Below, piece after piece: positions 34,937 to 43,667 of a DNA stretch of 64,000 nucleotides (positions within the stretch are counted from its first letter, which is position 1; every line of letters starts with the position of its first letter). The DNA is from Salinadaptatus halalkaliphilus. Lineage in GTDB: Archaea > Halobacteriota > Halobacteria > Halobacteriales > Natrialbaceae. The stretch covers positions 1-64,000 of the forward strand of contig NZ_RBZW01000003.1 of NCBI RefSeq assembly GCF_006543045.1, read 5' to 3'. A model generated the notes under the pieces. The model had not been told where the DNA came from, searched no databases, and worked only from the letters and a program-made list of their open reading frames with translations. The translations under genes were made by a program, and so were the position numbers.

Positions 34937-35000
34937 ACTGCAATGCAATGCACACCTGATCGCGCGACGGCTGCGCGATCACTGTGTAAATCGTTGCAGT
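34937..35000. repeat. 64-bp palindrome upstream of tRNA-Arg
   Basis: ACTGCAA at the left end faces TTGCAGT at the right, and GATCGCGC faces GCGCGATC around a 7-base loop. The arms are joined by mismatched bases, so the whole is an interrupted cruciform. It lies 11 bases after yccF and 83 before the tRNA. It may be a terminator for yccF or a different small mobile palindrome, since it lacks the TACGG ends of the other family. Confidence 0.6.
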
Positions 35001-35051
35001 TGGTACTAGAGACCGACGACTGGCGAGGATCCGTCCGGAAACCCGCATCGC

Positions 35052-35058
35052 TTATAAT
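35052..35058 (+). promoter_or_regulatory. TATA box of tRNA-Arg
   Basis: TTATAAT centred about 28 bases before the mature 5' end of the tRNA. Confidence 0.55.
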
Positions 35059-35082
35059 GTTCGGTCGTTCACTCGTACTCGA

Positions 35083-35157
35083 GGGCGCGTAGCTCAGTCT
35101 GGACAGAGCGTCGGACTTCTAATCCGATGGTCGTGGGTTCTAATCCCATCGCGCCCG
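35083..35157 (+). tRNA. tRNA-Arg (UCU)
   Basis: Acceptor GGGCGCG pairs with CGCGCCC, and the discriminator is G. The anticodon stem CGGA/TCCG encloses CTTCTAA, so the anticodon is TCT. The T-arm is GTGGGTTCTAATCCCAT, with TTCTAAT in place of the common TTCGAAT. 75 nt, no encoded CCA. Decayed coding sequence starts directly at its 3' end. Confidence 0.95.
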
Positions 35158-35581
35158 TGTAACGAATCAACTGTTCGTGCTCGAGTCGATCGAGGGCGGC
35201 ACACACGGTCTTTGCGAGCACGTCGACGAACTCGAGGTGGGCCGCAGACATCGACTCGTCGCCGTGAGTGGTCTATGTGATGGCGATCGCGACGGGTATC
35301 TCTCGGTCGTCTTCCCGAACGAGCGTAACGTCAGTGGTGACTGCTGTCTCTTCGACTGCGCGCCGTTGGAGGCGGACGAACGTCGGCTGCTGATCGGCCG
35401 GCACCAGGTCGTCGATCGACGACTCGAGCAATTCGCCGGGCCCGTAGCCGAGCAGCTCCGCCGCGGCTCGGTTCGTAAAGAGAATCGCGCCATCGTCTTC
35501 GTAACTGAGGACACACTCGGAGACGACTCTCGTCACGTCCTCGAAAAACGTATCGTCGACTCGAGGTGAAGTGATCCCCAT
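35158..35581 (-). pseudogene. Remnant of a PAS-GAF sensor/regulator gene
   Basis: From 35581 leftward a PAS domain is intact (FFEDVTRVVSECVLSYEDDG, LFTNRAAAELLGYGPGELL, IDDLVPADQQPTF, VREDDREIPVAIAIT), then a TAG at 35273. In the same frame after the stop, MSAAHLEFVDVLAKTVCAAL resembles the last helix of a GAF domain, cut off by the tRNA. A full gene would have GAF plus a kinase or Bat-type HTH output domain. So it is both interrupted by a stop and truncated. The first 102 codons could still be made as a lone PAS protein. Confidence 0.65.
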
Positions 35582-35779
35582 TAGTTGTCACCACGTTCTC
35601 AACCAACATAACTACGCAGTTACGACGACAGAAACTATCCCACCAACCAGAACGAAAGCTGCTAACGACTCGACGGGTCTCTCGTGGGAAGAAGCCCGCA
35701 CCTCTGGCACACGCGCGCCCAGCGTTGAAGTATCGGGTCGGTGTCTGCAACCGTATCGCCGCCACCGGAGTCAGTACCG

Positions 35780-36751
35780 ATGACACAGCTTGGCTACCAC
35801 GCCTCTCACGAGCAGTTCGCACCGAGTGACCTCCTCGAGTACGTCCGCCTCGCCGACGAGGCGGGCTTCGATCACGCGCTCGCCTCGGATCACTTCCACC
35901 CCTGGAGCGAGAACCAGGGCGAGTCGGGACTGGTCTGGTCCTGGCTCGGCTCGGCGCTGGAAGCGACCGACCTGACCTTCGGGACCGTCAACGCGCCGGG
36001 CTATCGCTATCACCCCGCGATCATCGCCCAGGGAGCCGCGACGCTGCGGGAGATGTACCCCGAGCGTTTCTGGCTCGCCGTCGGCAGCGGTCAGTTGCTC
36101 AACGAGGGGATCACCGGCACCGACTGGCCGATCAAGGACGAACGAAACGCCCGCCTCGAAGCGTGTGCCGACGTCATGCGGCGACTCTGGAGCGGCGAGG
36201 AGGTAACCCATCACGGACGGGTCACCGTCGAGCAGGCCCAACTCTACTCCCGCCCCGAGACGCCCCCGCCGCTGATCGGCGCCGCGCTCTCGGAAGCCAC
36301 CGCCGCCTGGCTCGCTGAGTGGGCCGACGGGATGATCACCATCGCGACACCCGACCACGAGGCCGACGCCGCCCGCGTCGAGGCCTTTCGGGAACACGCT
36401 CCCGACAAACCGGTGTACCTCAAGGCTCAACACGCCTACGAGGCCGACGAAGACGCCGCCCTCGAGGAGGCCCACGACCAGTGGAGCACCAACTGCATTC
36501 CGGGGCCGGTGACCCAGGAACTCCGGACGCCCGAGCAGTACGATCAGCTTCGAGAAACGGTCGACTACGGCGAGGTCGAGGCCAACGTCCGCGTCTCGAG
36601 TAGCCTCGAGGACCACGTCGAGTGGCTCGAGACCGACCTCGCGCTCGAGGTCGACCGCGTCTTCGTCCACAACGTCACGACGAATCAGGAAGCGTTCATC
36701 GAGGCGTTTGGGGAGAACGTCCTGCCCGAACTCGAGTTCGGGAAACAGTAG
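35780..36751 (+). CDS. F420-dependent LLM-class oxidoreductase (TIGR03557-like)
   Basis: 323 residues from the ATG at 35780. Luciferase-like TIM barrel: QLGYHASHEQFAPSDLLEYV, ALASDHFHPWSENQGESG, GTVNAPGYRYHPAIIAQGA, FWLAVGSGQLLNEGITG and LIGAALSEATAAWLAEWAD. The HFHPW and GSG features are typical of F420-dependent glucose-6-phosphate dehydrogenase-like members. It uses F420 for hydride transfer, but the substrate is unknown. A second F420 link beside the FrhB operon. Confidence 0.9.
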   Translation: MTQLGYHASHEQFAPSDLLEYVRLADEAGFDHALASDHFHPWSENQGESGLVWSWLGSALEATDLTFGTVNAPGYRYHPAIIAQGAATLREMYPERFWLAVGSGQLLNEGITGTDWPIKDERNARLEACADVMRRLWSGEEVTHHGRVTVEQAQLYSRPETPPPLIGAALSEATAAWLAEWADGMITIATPDHEADAARVEAFREHAPDKPVYLKAQHAYEADEDAALEEAHDQWSTNCIPGPVTQELRTPEQYDQLRETVDYGEVEANVRVSSSLEDHVEWLETDLALEVDRVFVHNVTTNQEAFIEAFGENVLPELEFGKQ

Positions 36752-36861
36752 TGGCGACGCCCCACGGCCACCTGCGTTGGCTCGCTCGTCTCGAGAGACC
36801 GGCCGCGACGAGGATCGTCGTCTGGCCACGTCAGCAACTACTGTGCAGCCACGTGGGGGTG

Positions 36862-37893
36862 TCAACGCTTGCGGAATTCGTTGACGGCTCGTTTCGCATC
36901 CTCCGGTGTCACCTGGAAACTGAGTCGTTCACCGTTCGGAAGGGAGACAAGCAATCCTTCTCGCGGTAGGGCATACAGATAAATCGTCATCAACAACCCG
37001 AGGAGTACGAACCAGCCCGAGACGAGTGACGCCGTATCACTGATAGCGGACGCTCGAGAAATCCCCTGTTCGGCACTGAGCAGCCGCGAGACCCCGATCA
37101 GAATACCGCTGTAATAAGTCAACAGAAATGTCACAGTAATGGCGCTGCGAACGCTATCAAACAGATTTAGCAGTGTCCGGAATTTGAGTATTGGATAACT
37201 ACCGCCGATAAGTAGCACCAGCCCACCGAAATAGACGAGTCCGACGGCTTGTGCGGAGCCATCGACGGTTTGTGCGAACCCAATTGCGGAGAGGATGACA
37301 CCGAGAGAAACACCGACGACTGCCTTCCGAGAGTACAGCGAGGCGCGCTGTTCGACGCTGACGACGTTCGCTTTGACGAAATGATAGGTGTAGTTAACTG
37401 CATACAGCGACGTATTGACCGAGCCGCTCATGCTGATATTGGTCGGTGTCTTCGAGGTGAACTCCGACTCAAGCCGAGCCGGGTCGTCGGTCGTCAAATC
37501 GTCGCGACCGCCGAGCGTCCCGATCGAGAGACCGTTTCTCGGGCTGAGGACGAGCCATACGGCGCCAAGGATCACGAAGACGAGAAGGACGAGCCGAAAG
37601 CCGCCAACGAGTAGTCCGAACAAGATTGCACTGAGTAATAGCATCGCAAGAAACAGTTTGAAACTACGTCGGAGATGAGTGTCGACAATCTCGAAATACG
37701 AGATGGCCTCGAGATTGTAGTGTCGATTTTTCCCGGCCCCGAGATTGAGTGTGATTCGACTCTGTTTTGGTCCCTCTCGAGACGTGTTCCGCCCTCTCCC
37801 GTCTCCGCCACCGTCCTCGAGAGCGGTACCACACGATGAACAAAAGGAATCGCTTGCTGGCACTTGCTCCCCACAGTTCGGACAATATGGCAT
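36862..37893 (-). CDS. Zinc-ribbon membrane protein, unknown
   Basis: 343 residues from the ATG at 37893, supported by a TATA box 27 bases away. Residues 3-24 are a double-CxxC zinc ribbon (YCPNCGEQVPASDSFCSSCG). About six helices follow: FLAMLLLSAILFGLL, LVLLVFVILGAVWLVL, VVGVSLGVILSAIGFA, VGLVYFGGLVLLIGG, ITVTFLLTYYSGILIG and WFVLLGLLMTIYLYA. A cytoplasmic beta-rich domain (GLSIGTLGGRDDLTTDD) lies between. The C-terminus SFQVTPEDAKRAVNEFRKR resembles the end of a PH-like fold. Slightly lower GC than its neighbours, so possibly acquired. Confidence 0.75.
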   Translation of the reverse strand: MPYCPNCGEQVPASDSFCSSCGTALEDGGGDGRGRNTSREGPKQSRITLNLGAGKNRHYNLEAISYFEIVDTHLRRSFKLFLAMLLLSAILFGLLVGGFRLVLLVFVILGAVWLVLSPRNGLSIGTLGGRDDLTTDDPARLESEFTSKTPTNISMSGSVNTSLYAVNYTYHFVKANVVSVEQRASLYSRKAVVGVSLGVILSAIGFAQTVDGSAQAVGLVYFGGLVLLIGGSYPILKFRTLLNLFDSVRSAITVTFLLTYYSGILIGVSRLLSAEQGISRASAISDTASLVSGWFVLLGLLMTIYLYALPREGLLVSLPNGERLSFQVTPEDAKRAVNEFRKR

Positions 37894-37916
37894 TACGCCA
37901 TTTTGCTCCAACAGGG

Positions 37917-37922
37917 TTTAAA
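37917..37922 (-). promoter_or_regulatory. TATA box of zinc-ribbon membrane gene
   Basis: TTTAAA centred 27 bases before the ATG at 37893. It selects this start over the ATG at 37911. Confidence 0.55.
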
Positions 37923-38053
37923 TTCTGATGGCAGTCTGGTACCCGGTACTGTTCAACACCACGATCTCGAATACCAAATACGATCTCGAGACGTTCTCGC
38001 GACGGACCAAGATGGGCAATAAGTATTTTTTTGTGTACTCACATTGAGAGTGT

Positions 38054-39043
38054 ATGCCGGACTCATGGCGATCCAGTCGGAGGGCGTATTTGCGGTACAC
38101 GGCTCCGGTCGCGGTGGGCGTTCTCGCCGGCTGTCTCGACGACGCCAGCGAACTCGTCGGGGAGCAACAAGAGCCTGACACCCTCGTGACTCTGCGGGAG
38201 ACGATATCGTTCTCGGACGGGCTCGATACCTACAGAAGCGACTCGATCTCCTCGCCCTGGGGTAACAACGAACTGGTCACCTTCTATGGGGCCGGAATGA
38301 TGCTTACCGAGCAAATCAAGTACGGTGGTCTACTGGGCATCATCTTCGAGTTCGCCGGTGAGGAGGATATCGATTACAACCGCGGTAAGGAAGACATGCT
38401 GGAGAATTTCGAAGACGCCTTTGAACTCGAGGACGGTGGATTCGACCCAACCGAATACGAGGAGGACGACTTCGGTGAGCAGGTGATCGAAGATGCACTC
38501 GAGTTCGATACCGGTCCGGATTCATTCGAGTTCGACGAGGAAGCATTAGAGGGTGAAGCTGCTGTCGGCGGTGACCCGGAAACGGCCGACGCGAGTGACA
38601 ACCACCGAATTCTCTATAGCGGTGCGGATCGAAATACGCTGGTCGTAAACGAGATAGAGCCGACCACTGGGTCGACGATCGTCGGCCGCGACGGAGAGTG
38701 GCGATTGCTTATGTCCGCGCCCACACACTGGCGGGTCCACGTCGCCTCACTCCAGTACCCACACCCAGAGCCGCCGACTCCACCGGCAACGGTTACCGGG
38801 CAGGGGTCCTCGATCACTGGCGCAGTGGAGGTTGCGGAACCGGTCACGGTCACCGGCGAGTTTTACGGCGATGATCCCGTCCAGGTACGAGCAGTTGAAG
38901 AACGGCATGGTCGAGACGAGTTGATTTTTACCATAAGCGAGTCCGGGCAGAATATCGTCGAGACGGAGATGACACTCGAAGGGCAACTCTGGTTCGACAT
39001 CGACGCACCCCGTGGATGGAGCCTCGAGTTTGAGACCGCCTGA
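38054..39043 (+). CDS. Acidic secreted lipoprotein, unknown
   Basis: 329 residues. The N-terminus RSSRRAYLRYTAPVAVGVLAGC is a Tat signal with a lipobox cysteine. No domain recognised. A very acidic middle (EYEEDDFGEQVIEDALEF) and a beta-rich C-terminal third (TVTGQGSSITGAVEVAEP, VTVTGEFYGDDPVQVRAVE) look like an Ig-like fold. AT-rich GTATTTTT lies about 27 bases before the ATG. Divergent from the zinc-ribbon membrane gene, and the two share lower GC and lack known homologues, so they may have arrived together. Confidence 0.75.
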   Translation: MPDSWRSSRRAYLRYTAPVAVGVLAGCLDDASELVGEQQEPDTLVTLRETISFSDGLDTYRSDSISSPWGNNELVTFYGAGMMLTEQIKYGGLLGIIFEFAGEEDIDYNRGKEDMLENFEDAFELEDGGFDPTEYEEDDFGEQVIEDALEFDTGPDSFEFDEEALEGEAAVGGDPETADASDNHRILYSGADRNTLVVNEIEPTTGSTIVGRDGEWRLLMSAPTHWRVHVASLQYPHPEPPTPPATVTGQGSSITGAVEVAEPVTVTGEFYGDDPVQVRAVEERHGRDELIFTISESGQNIVETEMTLEGQLWFDIDAPRGWSLEFETA

Positions 39044-39166
39044 TCTGGATCGTTGCAATTACCTACTGCTTCGATCACACATAGCACTCTTATTCCCGTT
39101 TGCCTTCGAATCGAGTGACCGCACCATATCCGACAGTATAAGGCCGATCGTAGCAAATTCGCTGTC

Positions 39167-40459
39167 ATGACGACGCTTTCGGTGGCCGGCGGGCAGGTCC
39201 TCGAGCCCGACTTGACGGTCACGCGCGCGGACGTACTGATCGATCAGGACAGCGGCGAGATCCTCGAGATCGGCCCCGATCTCGCGGGCGACGAAACGCT
39301 CGATGCGACGGGCGGGCTCGTCACGCCGGGGTTCGTCAACGGCCACACGCACGTCGCGATGAGCCTGCTTCGGGGCTACGCCGACGACAAGCCCCTCGAC
39401 GCCTGGCTGCAGGAAGATATCTGGCCCGTCGAGGCCGAACTCACGGCCGAGACGATCCGGGCCGGCACCGAACTCGGCGTCCTCGAGTTCATCAAATCCG
39501 GGACGACGTCGTTCGCGGACATGTACTTCTTCGTACCGACGATCGCGGACGTCGTCGAGGAGGCGGGGCTGCGCGCTCGGCTCGGCCACGGTGTGATCTC
39601 CGTCGGCAAGGACGAGGCGACGGTCCACGAAGACGCTCGCGAAGGCCTTCAGGTCGCCAAGGAACTGGACGGGATGGCCGACGGCCGGATCCGGACCGCC
39701 TTCATGCCCCACTCGCTGACGACCGTCGACGGCCAGTACCTCGAGGAATACGTCCCGAAAGCCCGCGATTTGGGCGTCCCGATCCACTACCACGCAAACG
39801 AGACCCGTGACGAAGTGACGCCGATCGTCGACGAACACGGCGTCCGACCGCTCGTCTACGCCGCCGAGAAGGGGATGCTCGAGGCCGGCGACTTTATCGC
39901 CCACGGCGTCCACGTCGACGAGAGCGAGATCGGCTTGCTCGCGGCGGCCGAGACGAGCGTGATCCACTGTCCAGCCTCGAACATGAAACTCGCCAGCGGA
40001 ATGGCGCCCGTCCAGCGCCTGCGCGATGCCGGCGTCACCGTCGGGCTGGGCACCGACGGCGCGGCCTCGAACAACGACCTCTCGATGTTAGACGAGGCCC
40101 GCGACGCGGCCATGCTCGGCAAGCTCGCGGCCGAGGACGCGAGCGCCGTCGACGCCGAAGCGGTTGTCGAACTGCTCACCAGCGCCAGCGCCAACGCGAT
40201 CGGGTTCGAGACGGGGCGCCTCGAGCCCGGCGCGCCCGGAGACCTCGCCGTCATCGACCTCGAGGCGCCCCATCTCACGCCGGCCCACGACCTCGTCAGC
40301 CACCTGACCTACGCAGCCGCCGCGTCGGACGTTCGCCACACTGTCTGTGACGGCCGGGTGCTCATGCGCGACCGCGAGGTGCTGACTCTCGACGAGGATG
40401 CCGTTCTGGAGCGAGCCGGCGAGGCGGCCGAGGCGCTGGTCACTCGAGCCGAATCCTGA
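39167..40459 (+). CDS. Amidohydrolase, S-adenosylhomocysteine/5'-deoxyadenosine deaminase type
   Basis: 430 residues. Metal motif GFVNGHTHVAMSLLRGYADD, then SGTTSFADMYFF, HYHANETRDEV, HGVHVDESEI, HCPASNMKLASG and GTDGAASNNDLSM give the complete H-x-H, H, H, D metal set of the MtaD/SAHD branch. Archaeal relatives deaminate SAH, 5'-deoxyadenosine or methylthioadenosine to the inosine form. Located 1.2 kb before ahcY, which fits SAM by-product recycling. Cytoplasmic. Confidence 0.9.
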   Translation: MTTLSVAGGQVLEPDLTVTRADVLIDQDSGEILEIGPDLAGDETLDATGGLVTPGFVNGHTHVAMSLLRGYADDKPLDAWLQEDIWPVEAELTAETIRAGTELGVLEFIKSGTTSFADMYFFVPTIADVVEEAGLRARLGHGVISVGKDEATVHEDAREGLQVAKELDGMADGRIRTAFMPHSLTTVDGQYLEEYVPKARDLGVPIHYHANETRDEVTPIVDEHGVRPLVYAAEKGMLEAGDFIAHGVHVDESEIGLLAAAETSVIHCPASNMKLASGMAPVQRLRDAGVTVGLGTDGAASNNDLSMLDEARDAAMLGKLAAEDASAVDAEAVVELLTSASANAIGFETGRLEPGAPGDLAVIDLEAPHLTPAHDLVSHLTYAAAASDVRHTVCDGRVLMRDREVLTLDEDAVLERAGEAAEALVTRAES

Positions 40460-40626
40460 GGGCGAACCGTCGTTTCGAACGATTCGTATCAGGTTGTGTG
40501 AACGGTTTTTAAATCCTCAAAACGATCGATAAACGCTCTGAACGGTTTTCGAATGGTTTTACTGGAACCGAACCGTCACAAACTGCCGCGGGGGTTTATT
40601 CACGGATCCGTGAAAGTCTCGACCGG

Positions 40627-41310
40627 ATGTTCAGGCACAGCACCCTCGCAGTGACGATGGCTATCCTGATGGTACTCGCCGCGCTCGCCCCTGCCGGTGC
40701 GGTCGCGGCCCAGCCGGACGACGACGGGCTGTCGCTCGTGGTATCCGACGACGGCGTCGTGACGGTGACATCGAACGGCACCGCCGTCGAGAACGCGACC
40801 GTCGAGGTATCGGCCGCCGATGGAACGTATGCGGGCACGGGTAACTACTCGACCGACGATGACGGCGATGTCGACCTTCCCGACCCCGACAACTCGGTGA
40901 CGGTCACGATTACCGCGTCGACGACCGCCGACAGCGTCACGCTGGAGACCGTTCTCGAGCCCGCCGAGGACGACGAGGACGACAAAGACGACGAGTCGTT
41001 CGAGCCGTTTGGCTCGATAGTCTCGGCGTTCGTACAGAGCGTCCAGACCGACGGGCCGCCCGGACAGATCATCGCTGACTTCGTCACCGCGAACAACCCT
41101 GGTGATTCGTCGGCCGATGCTGGCCAGTCGAACGCGAGCAACGGAACCGATGGCCAACAGGGCCCACCGGACCACGCAGGCCCGTCGAGCAACGCTACCG
41201 ACGGCGACGGTGAGGAGAGCCAGCAGGGTCCGCCGGATCACGCCGGACCGAACGGCAGTTCCGGAACTGACGACAGCGGCGGTGGACCGCCGGACCACGC
41301 TGGCCCGTAG
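40627..41310 (+). CDS. Secreted acidic protein with three GPPDHAGP repeats
   Basis: 227 residues. A Sec signal peptide (MAILMVLAALAPAGAVAA, cleavage near residue 28) precedes an Ig-like domain (SLVVSDDGVVTVTSNGTAV ... SVTVTITASTTADSVTL). Then comes an acidic hinge (AEDDEDDKDDES) and a Gly/Ser/Asn tail with QGPPDHAGP repeated three times, the last at the very C-terminus. At least seven N-x-S/T sequons suggest heavy N-glycosylation at the cell surface. No family recognised. The 170 bases upstream are AT-rich, with GAACGGTTTT repeated near 40502 and 40538. Confidence 0.75.
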   Translation: MFRHSTLAVTMAILMVLAALAPAGAVAAQPDDDGLSLVVSDDGVVTVTSNGTAVENATVEVSAADGTYAGTGNYSTDDDGDVDLPDPDNSVTVTITASTTADSVTLETVLEPAEDDEDDKDDESFEPFGSIVSAFVQSVQTDGPPGQIIADFVTANNPGDSSADAGQSNASNGTDGQQGPPDHAGPSSNATDGDGEESQQGPPDHAGPNGSSGTDDSGGGPPDHAGP

Positions 41311-41663
41311 CGATCGATGCCTGTTCATCCGCGACACTGACGCCGGACGACGACACGATCGGTTTGCTGTCAGAGGCACGGCTCGTCGCCGGCGTCGGGT
41401 TCGATTGTGGCCCTGTCCGTCTCCGTTTGCGGTGATGGGACGCCACGGTGCTGGTCGGTCGTGTACAATCGGTTGGCGTCTACGAGACGTCTCTCCGCGA
41501 CCGACCGATACGGCCCACTGCGCTGCCCAAATCGATCGGCGCTGCGATACGATTTCGTCGACGCGTCCCCCGCCGATCCGAGTGCCGACCGCCGGCGGTC
41601 GGATCGGTTTTCGCTTCGGCCCGCTTCGGTAGGGTTTTGGCGCCTCTCGTGCTTTGTCGAGTC
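41311..41663. other. Intergenic region before ahcY
   Basis: 353 bases without a convincing gene. It holds a perfect 18-base palindrome CCGACCGCCGGCGGTCGG near 41587-41604 and, just before ahcY, GGGTTTTGG, the only T-rich patch at TATA distance. Open frames here on both strands are non-homologous and Arg/Ser-rich. Confidence 0.45.
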
Positions 41664-42953
41664 ATGACCGAATCTGCGTACCCGTCGATCAGTAGCCAAC
41701 TGGACGACGTCGAATCCGCACGCGAGGAGGGCCGTCGGAAGATGGACTGGGCGACCCAGCACATGCCCATCCTCGAGGCCGTCCGCGAGGAGTTCATTGC
41801 CGACCAGCCCTTCGCGGGCGAACGAATCGGGATGGCGATGCACGTCGAAGCAAAGACCGCCGTACTCGTCGAGACGCTCGCCGAGGGCGGTGCCGATGTC
41901 GCCCTCACGGGCTGTAACCCGCTGTCGACCCACGACGACATCTCGGCGGCACTCGACGCCCACGAGTCGATTACCAGCTACGCCAAACGCGGCGTCGACG
42001 ACGAGGAGTACTACGAGGCCATCGAGGCCGTCATCGCTCACGAGCCGACCGTCACCGTCGACGACGGGATGGACCTCGTCGCCGCCATCCACGAGGACTA
42101 CCCCGAACTGATCGACGGCATCGTCGGCGGCGCCGAGGAGACGACGACGGGCGTCCACCGACTGCGCGCGATGGACGCCGACGACGCCCTCGAGTACCCC
42201 GTCTTCGCGGTCAACGATACGCCGATGAAGCGGCTGTTCGACAATATCCACGGCACCGGCGAGTCGTCGCTTGCTTCTATCGCCATGACGACCAACCTCT
42301 CGTGGGCTGGCAAGACGGTTGTCGTCGCGGGCTATGGCTACTGTGGCAAGGGCGTCGCGAAGAAGGCCGCCGGCCAGAACGCGAACGTCATCGTCACCGA
42401 AGTCGAGCCCCGACGCGCGCTCGAGGCCCACATGGAGGGCTACGACGTGATGCCGATGGCCGAGGCCGCCGAGGTCGGCGACGTCTTCATCACGACGACG
42501 GGCAACCGTGACGTCATCGTCGAGGACCACTTCGAGCGGATGCAAGACGGCGTCTTGCTCTCGAACGCCGGCCACTTCGACATCGAGGTCGACCTCGAGG
42601 CCCTCGACGACCTTGCCGTGGATCGGTACGAGGCCAGAGACGGCGTCGAAGCCTACGAGATGGACGACGGCCGCAAGCTGAACGTCATCGCCGAGGGCCG
42701 TCTCGTCAACCTCGCGGCACCGATCTCGCTCGGTCACCCTGTCGAGGTCATGGACCAGAGCTTCGGCATTCAGGCCGTCTGTGTCCGGGAGATTTTGGCC
42801 AATTCCGACGCCTACGACGCGGGCGTCCACGACGTTCCCGACGAACTCGACCAGGAGATCGCCGAGATCAAACTCGAGGCCGAAGGCGTCGAATACGACT
42901 CGCTTTCGGACACCCAGCGCGAGTACATGGACAGCTGGGACCACGGAACCTGA
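41664..42953 (+). CDS. ahcY: Adenosylhomocysteinase
   Basis: 429 residues, standard length. DWATQHMPILEAVREEF, GMAMHVEAKTAVLVETL, CNPLSTHDDISAAL, VDDGMDLVA, GGAEETTTGVHRL, NDTPMKRLFDN and the NAD-binding AGYGYCGKGVAKKA are all present. It splits SAH into adenosine and homocysteine, removing the product inhibitor of methyltransferases. rpiA follows two bases after its stop, so the two are almost surely co-transcribed. Confidence 0.97.
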   Translation: MTESAYPSISSQLDDVESAREEGRRKMDWATQHMPILEAVREEFIADQPFAGERIGMAMHVEAKTAVLVETLAEGGADVALTGCNPLSTHDDISAALDAHESITSYAKRGVDDEEYYEAIEAVIAHEPTVTVDDGMDLVAAIHEDYPELIDGIVGGAEETTTGVHRLRAMDADDALEYPVFAVNDTPMKRLFDNIHGTGESSLASIAMTTNLSWAGKTVVVAGYGYCGKGVAKKAAGQNANVIVTEVEPRRALEAHMEGYDVMPMAEAAEVGDVFITTTGNRDVIVEDHFERMQDGVLLSNAGHFDIEVDLEALDDLAVDRYEARDGVEAYEMDDGRKLNVIAEGRLVNLAAPISLGHPVEVMDQSFGIQAVCVREILANSDAYDAGVHDVPDELDQEIAEIKLEAEGVEYDSLSDTQREYMDSWDHGT

Positions 42954-42955
42954 GC

Positions 42956-43663
42956 ATGAAAACCGACGGTGGAACCGCGGCCGCGAAACGGCGAGCGGGC
43001 GAACGGGCAGCTACGGCCGTCGAAGACGACTTCGTCGTCGGACTCGGCACCGGCTCGACGGCCGCCTACGCGATCGACGCGATCGGTGCCGCCGTCGCCG
43101 ACGGACTCGACGTTCGGGGCATTCCGACCTCGTTTCAGTCCCGACAGCGCGCCCTCGAGGCCGGGATTGCGCTGACGAGTCTCGACGCCGTCGACCGCGT
43201 CGACCTCGCGATCGACGGTGCAGATCAGGTCGTCGACGATCCCGGCGCCGATGCCCACGGTGCGCTGATCAAGGGCGGCGGCGGCGCTCACGCGCGCGAG
43301 AAGTTGGTCGATGCGACGGCCGAGCGGTTCGTCGTCGTCGTCGATCCCTCGAAGTTGACCGCCCGCTTCGATCGGTCGGTACCGGTCGAAGTCCTCCCCG
43401 ACGCCTACACCGTCGTCGCCGATCGAGTTCGCGATCTCGAGGGCGAGCCGACGCTGCGCTCGGCCAAGCATAAGGACGGGCCAGTCGTCACCGACAACGG
43501 GAATCTGGTGCTCGATTGTGAGTTCGACCCGATAGACGATCCCGGGCACCTAGCAGCGACGCTCTCGGGAATCCCCGGCGTCGTCGAACACGGGCTGTTC
43601 GTCGATTTGGCGGATACGATCTACGTCGGTCTCGAGGACGGCGTCGACGTTCGGGAGTACTGA
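42956..43663 (+). CDS. rpiA: Ribose-5-phosphate isomerase A
   Basis: 235 residues. VGLGTGSTAAYAIDAIG, DLAIDGADQVVDD, LIKGGGGAHAREKLVDA and TDNGNLVLDCEF are RpiA motifs, with the catalytic Glu/Lys in the GGGGA...EK region. It interconverts ribose-5-phosphate and ribulose-5-phosphate. Its pairing with ahcY may reflect use of the ribose of adenosine, but co-transcription alone is the evidence. Confidence 0.96.
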   Translation: MKTDGGTAAAKRRAGERAATAVEDDFVVGLGTGSTAAYAIDAIGAAVADGLDVRGIPTSFQSRQRALEAGIALTSLDAVDRVDLAIDGADQVVDDPGADAHGALIKGGGGAHAREKLVDATAERFVVVVDPSKLTARFDRSVPVEVLPDAYTVVADRVRDLEGEPTLRSAKHKDGPVVTDNGNLVLDCEFDPIDDPGHLAATLSGIPGVVEHGLFVDLADTIYVGLEDGVDVREY

Positions 43664-43667
43664 TCGG

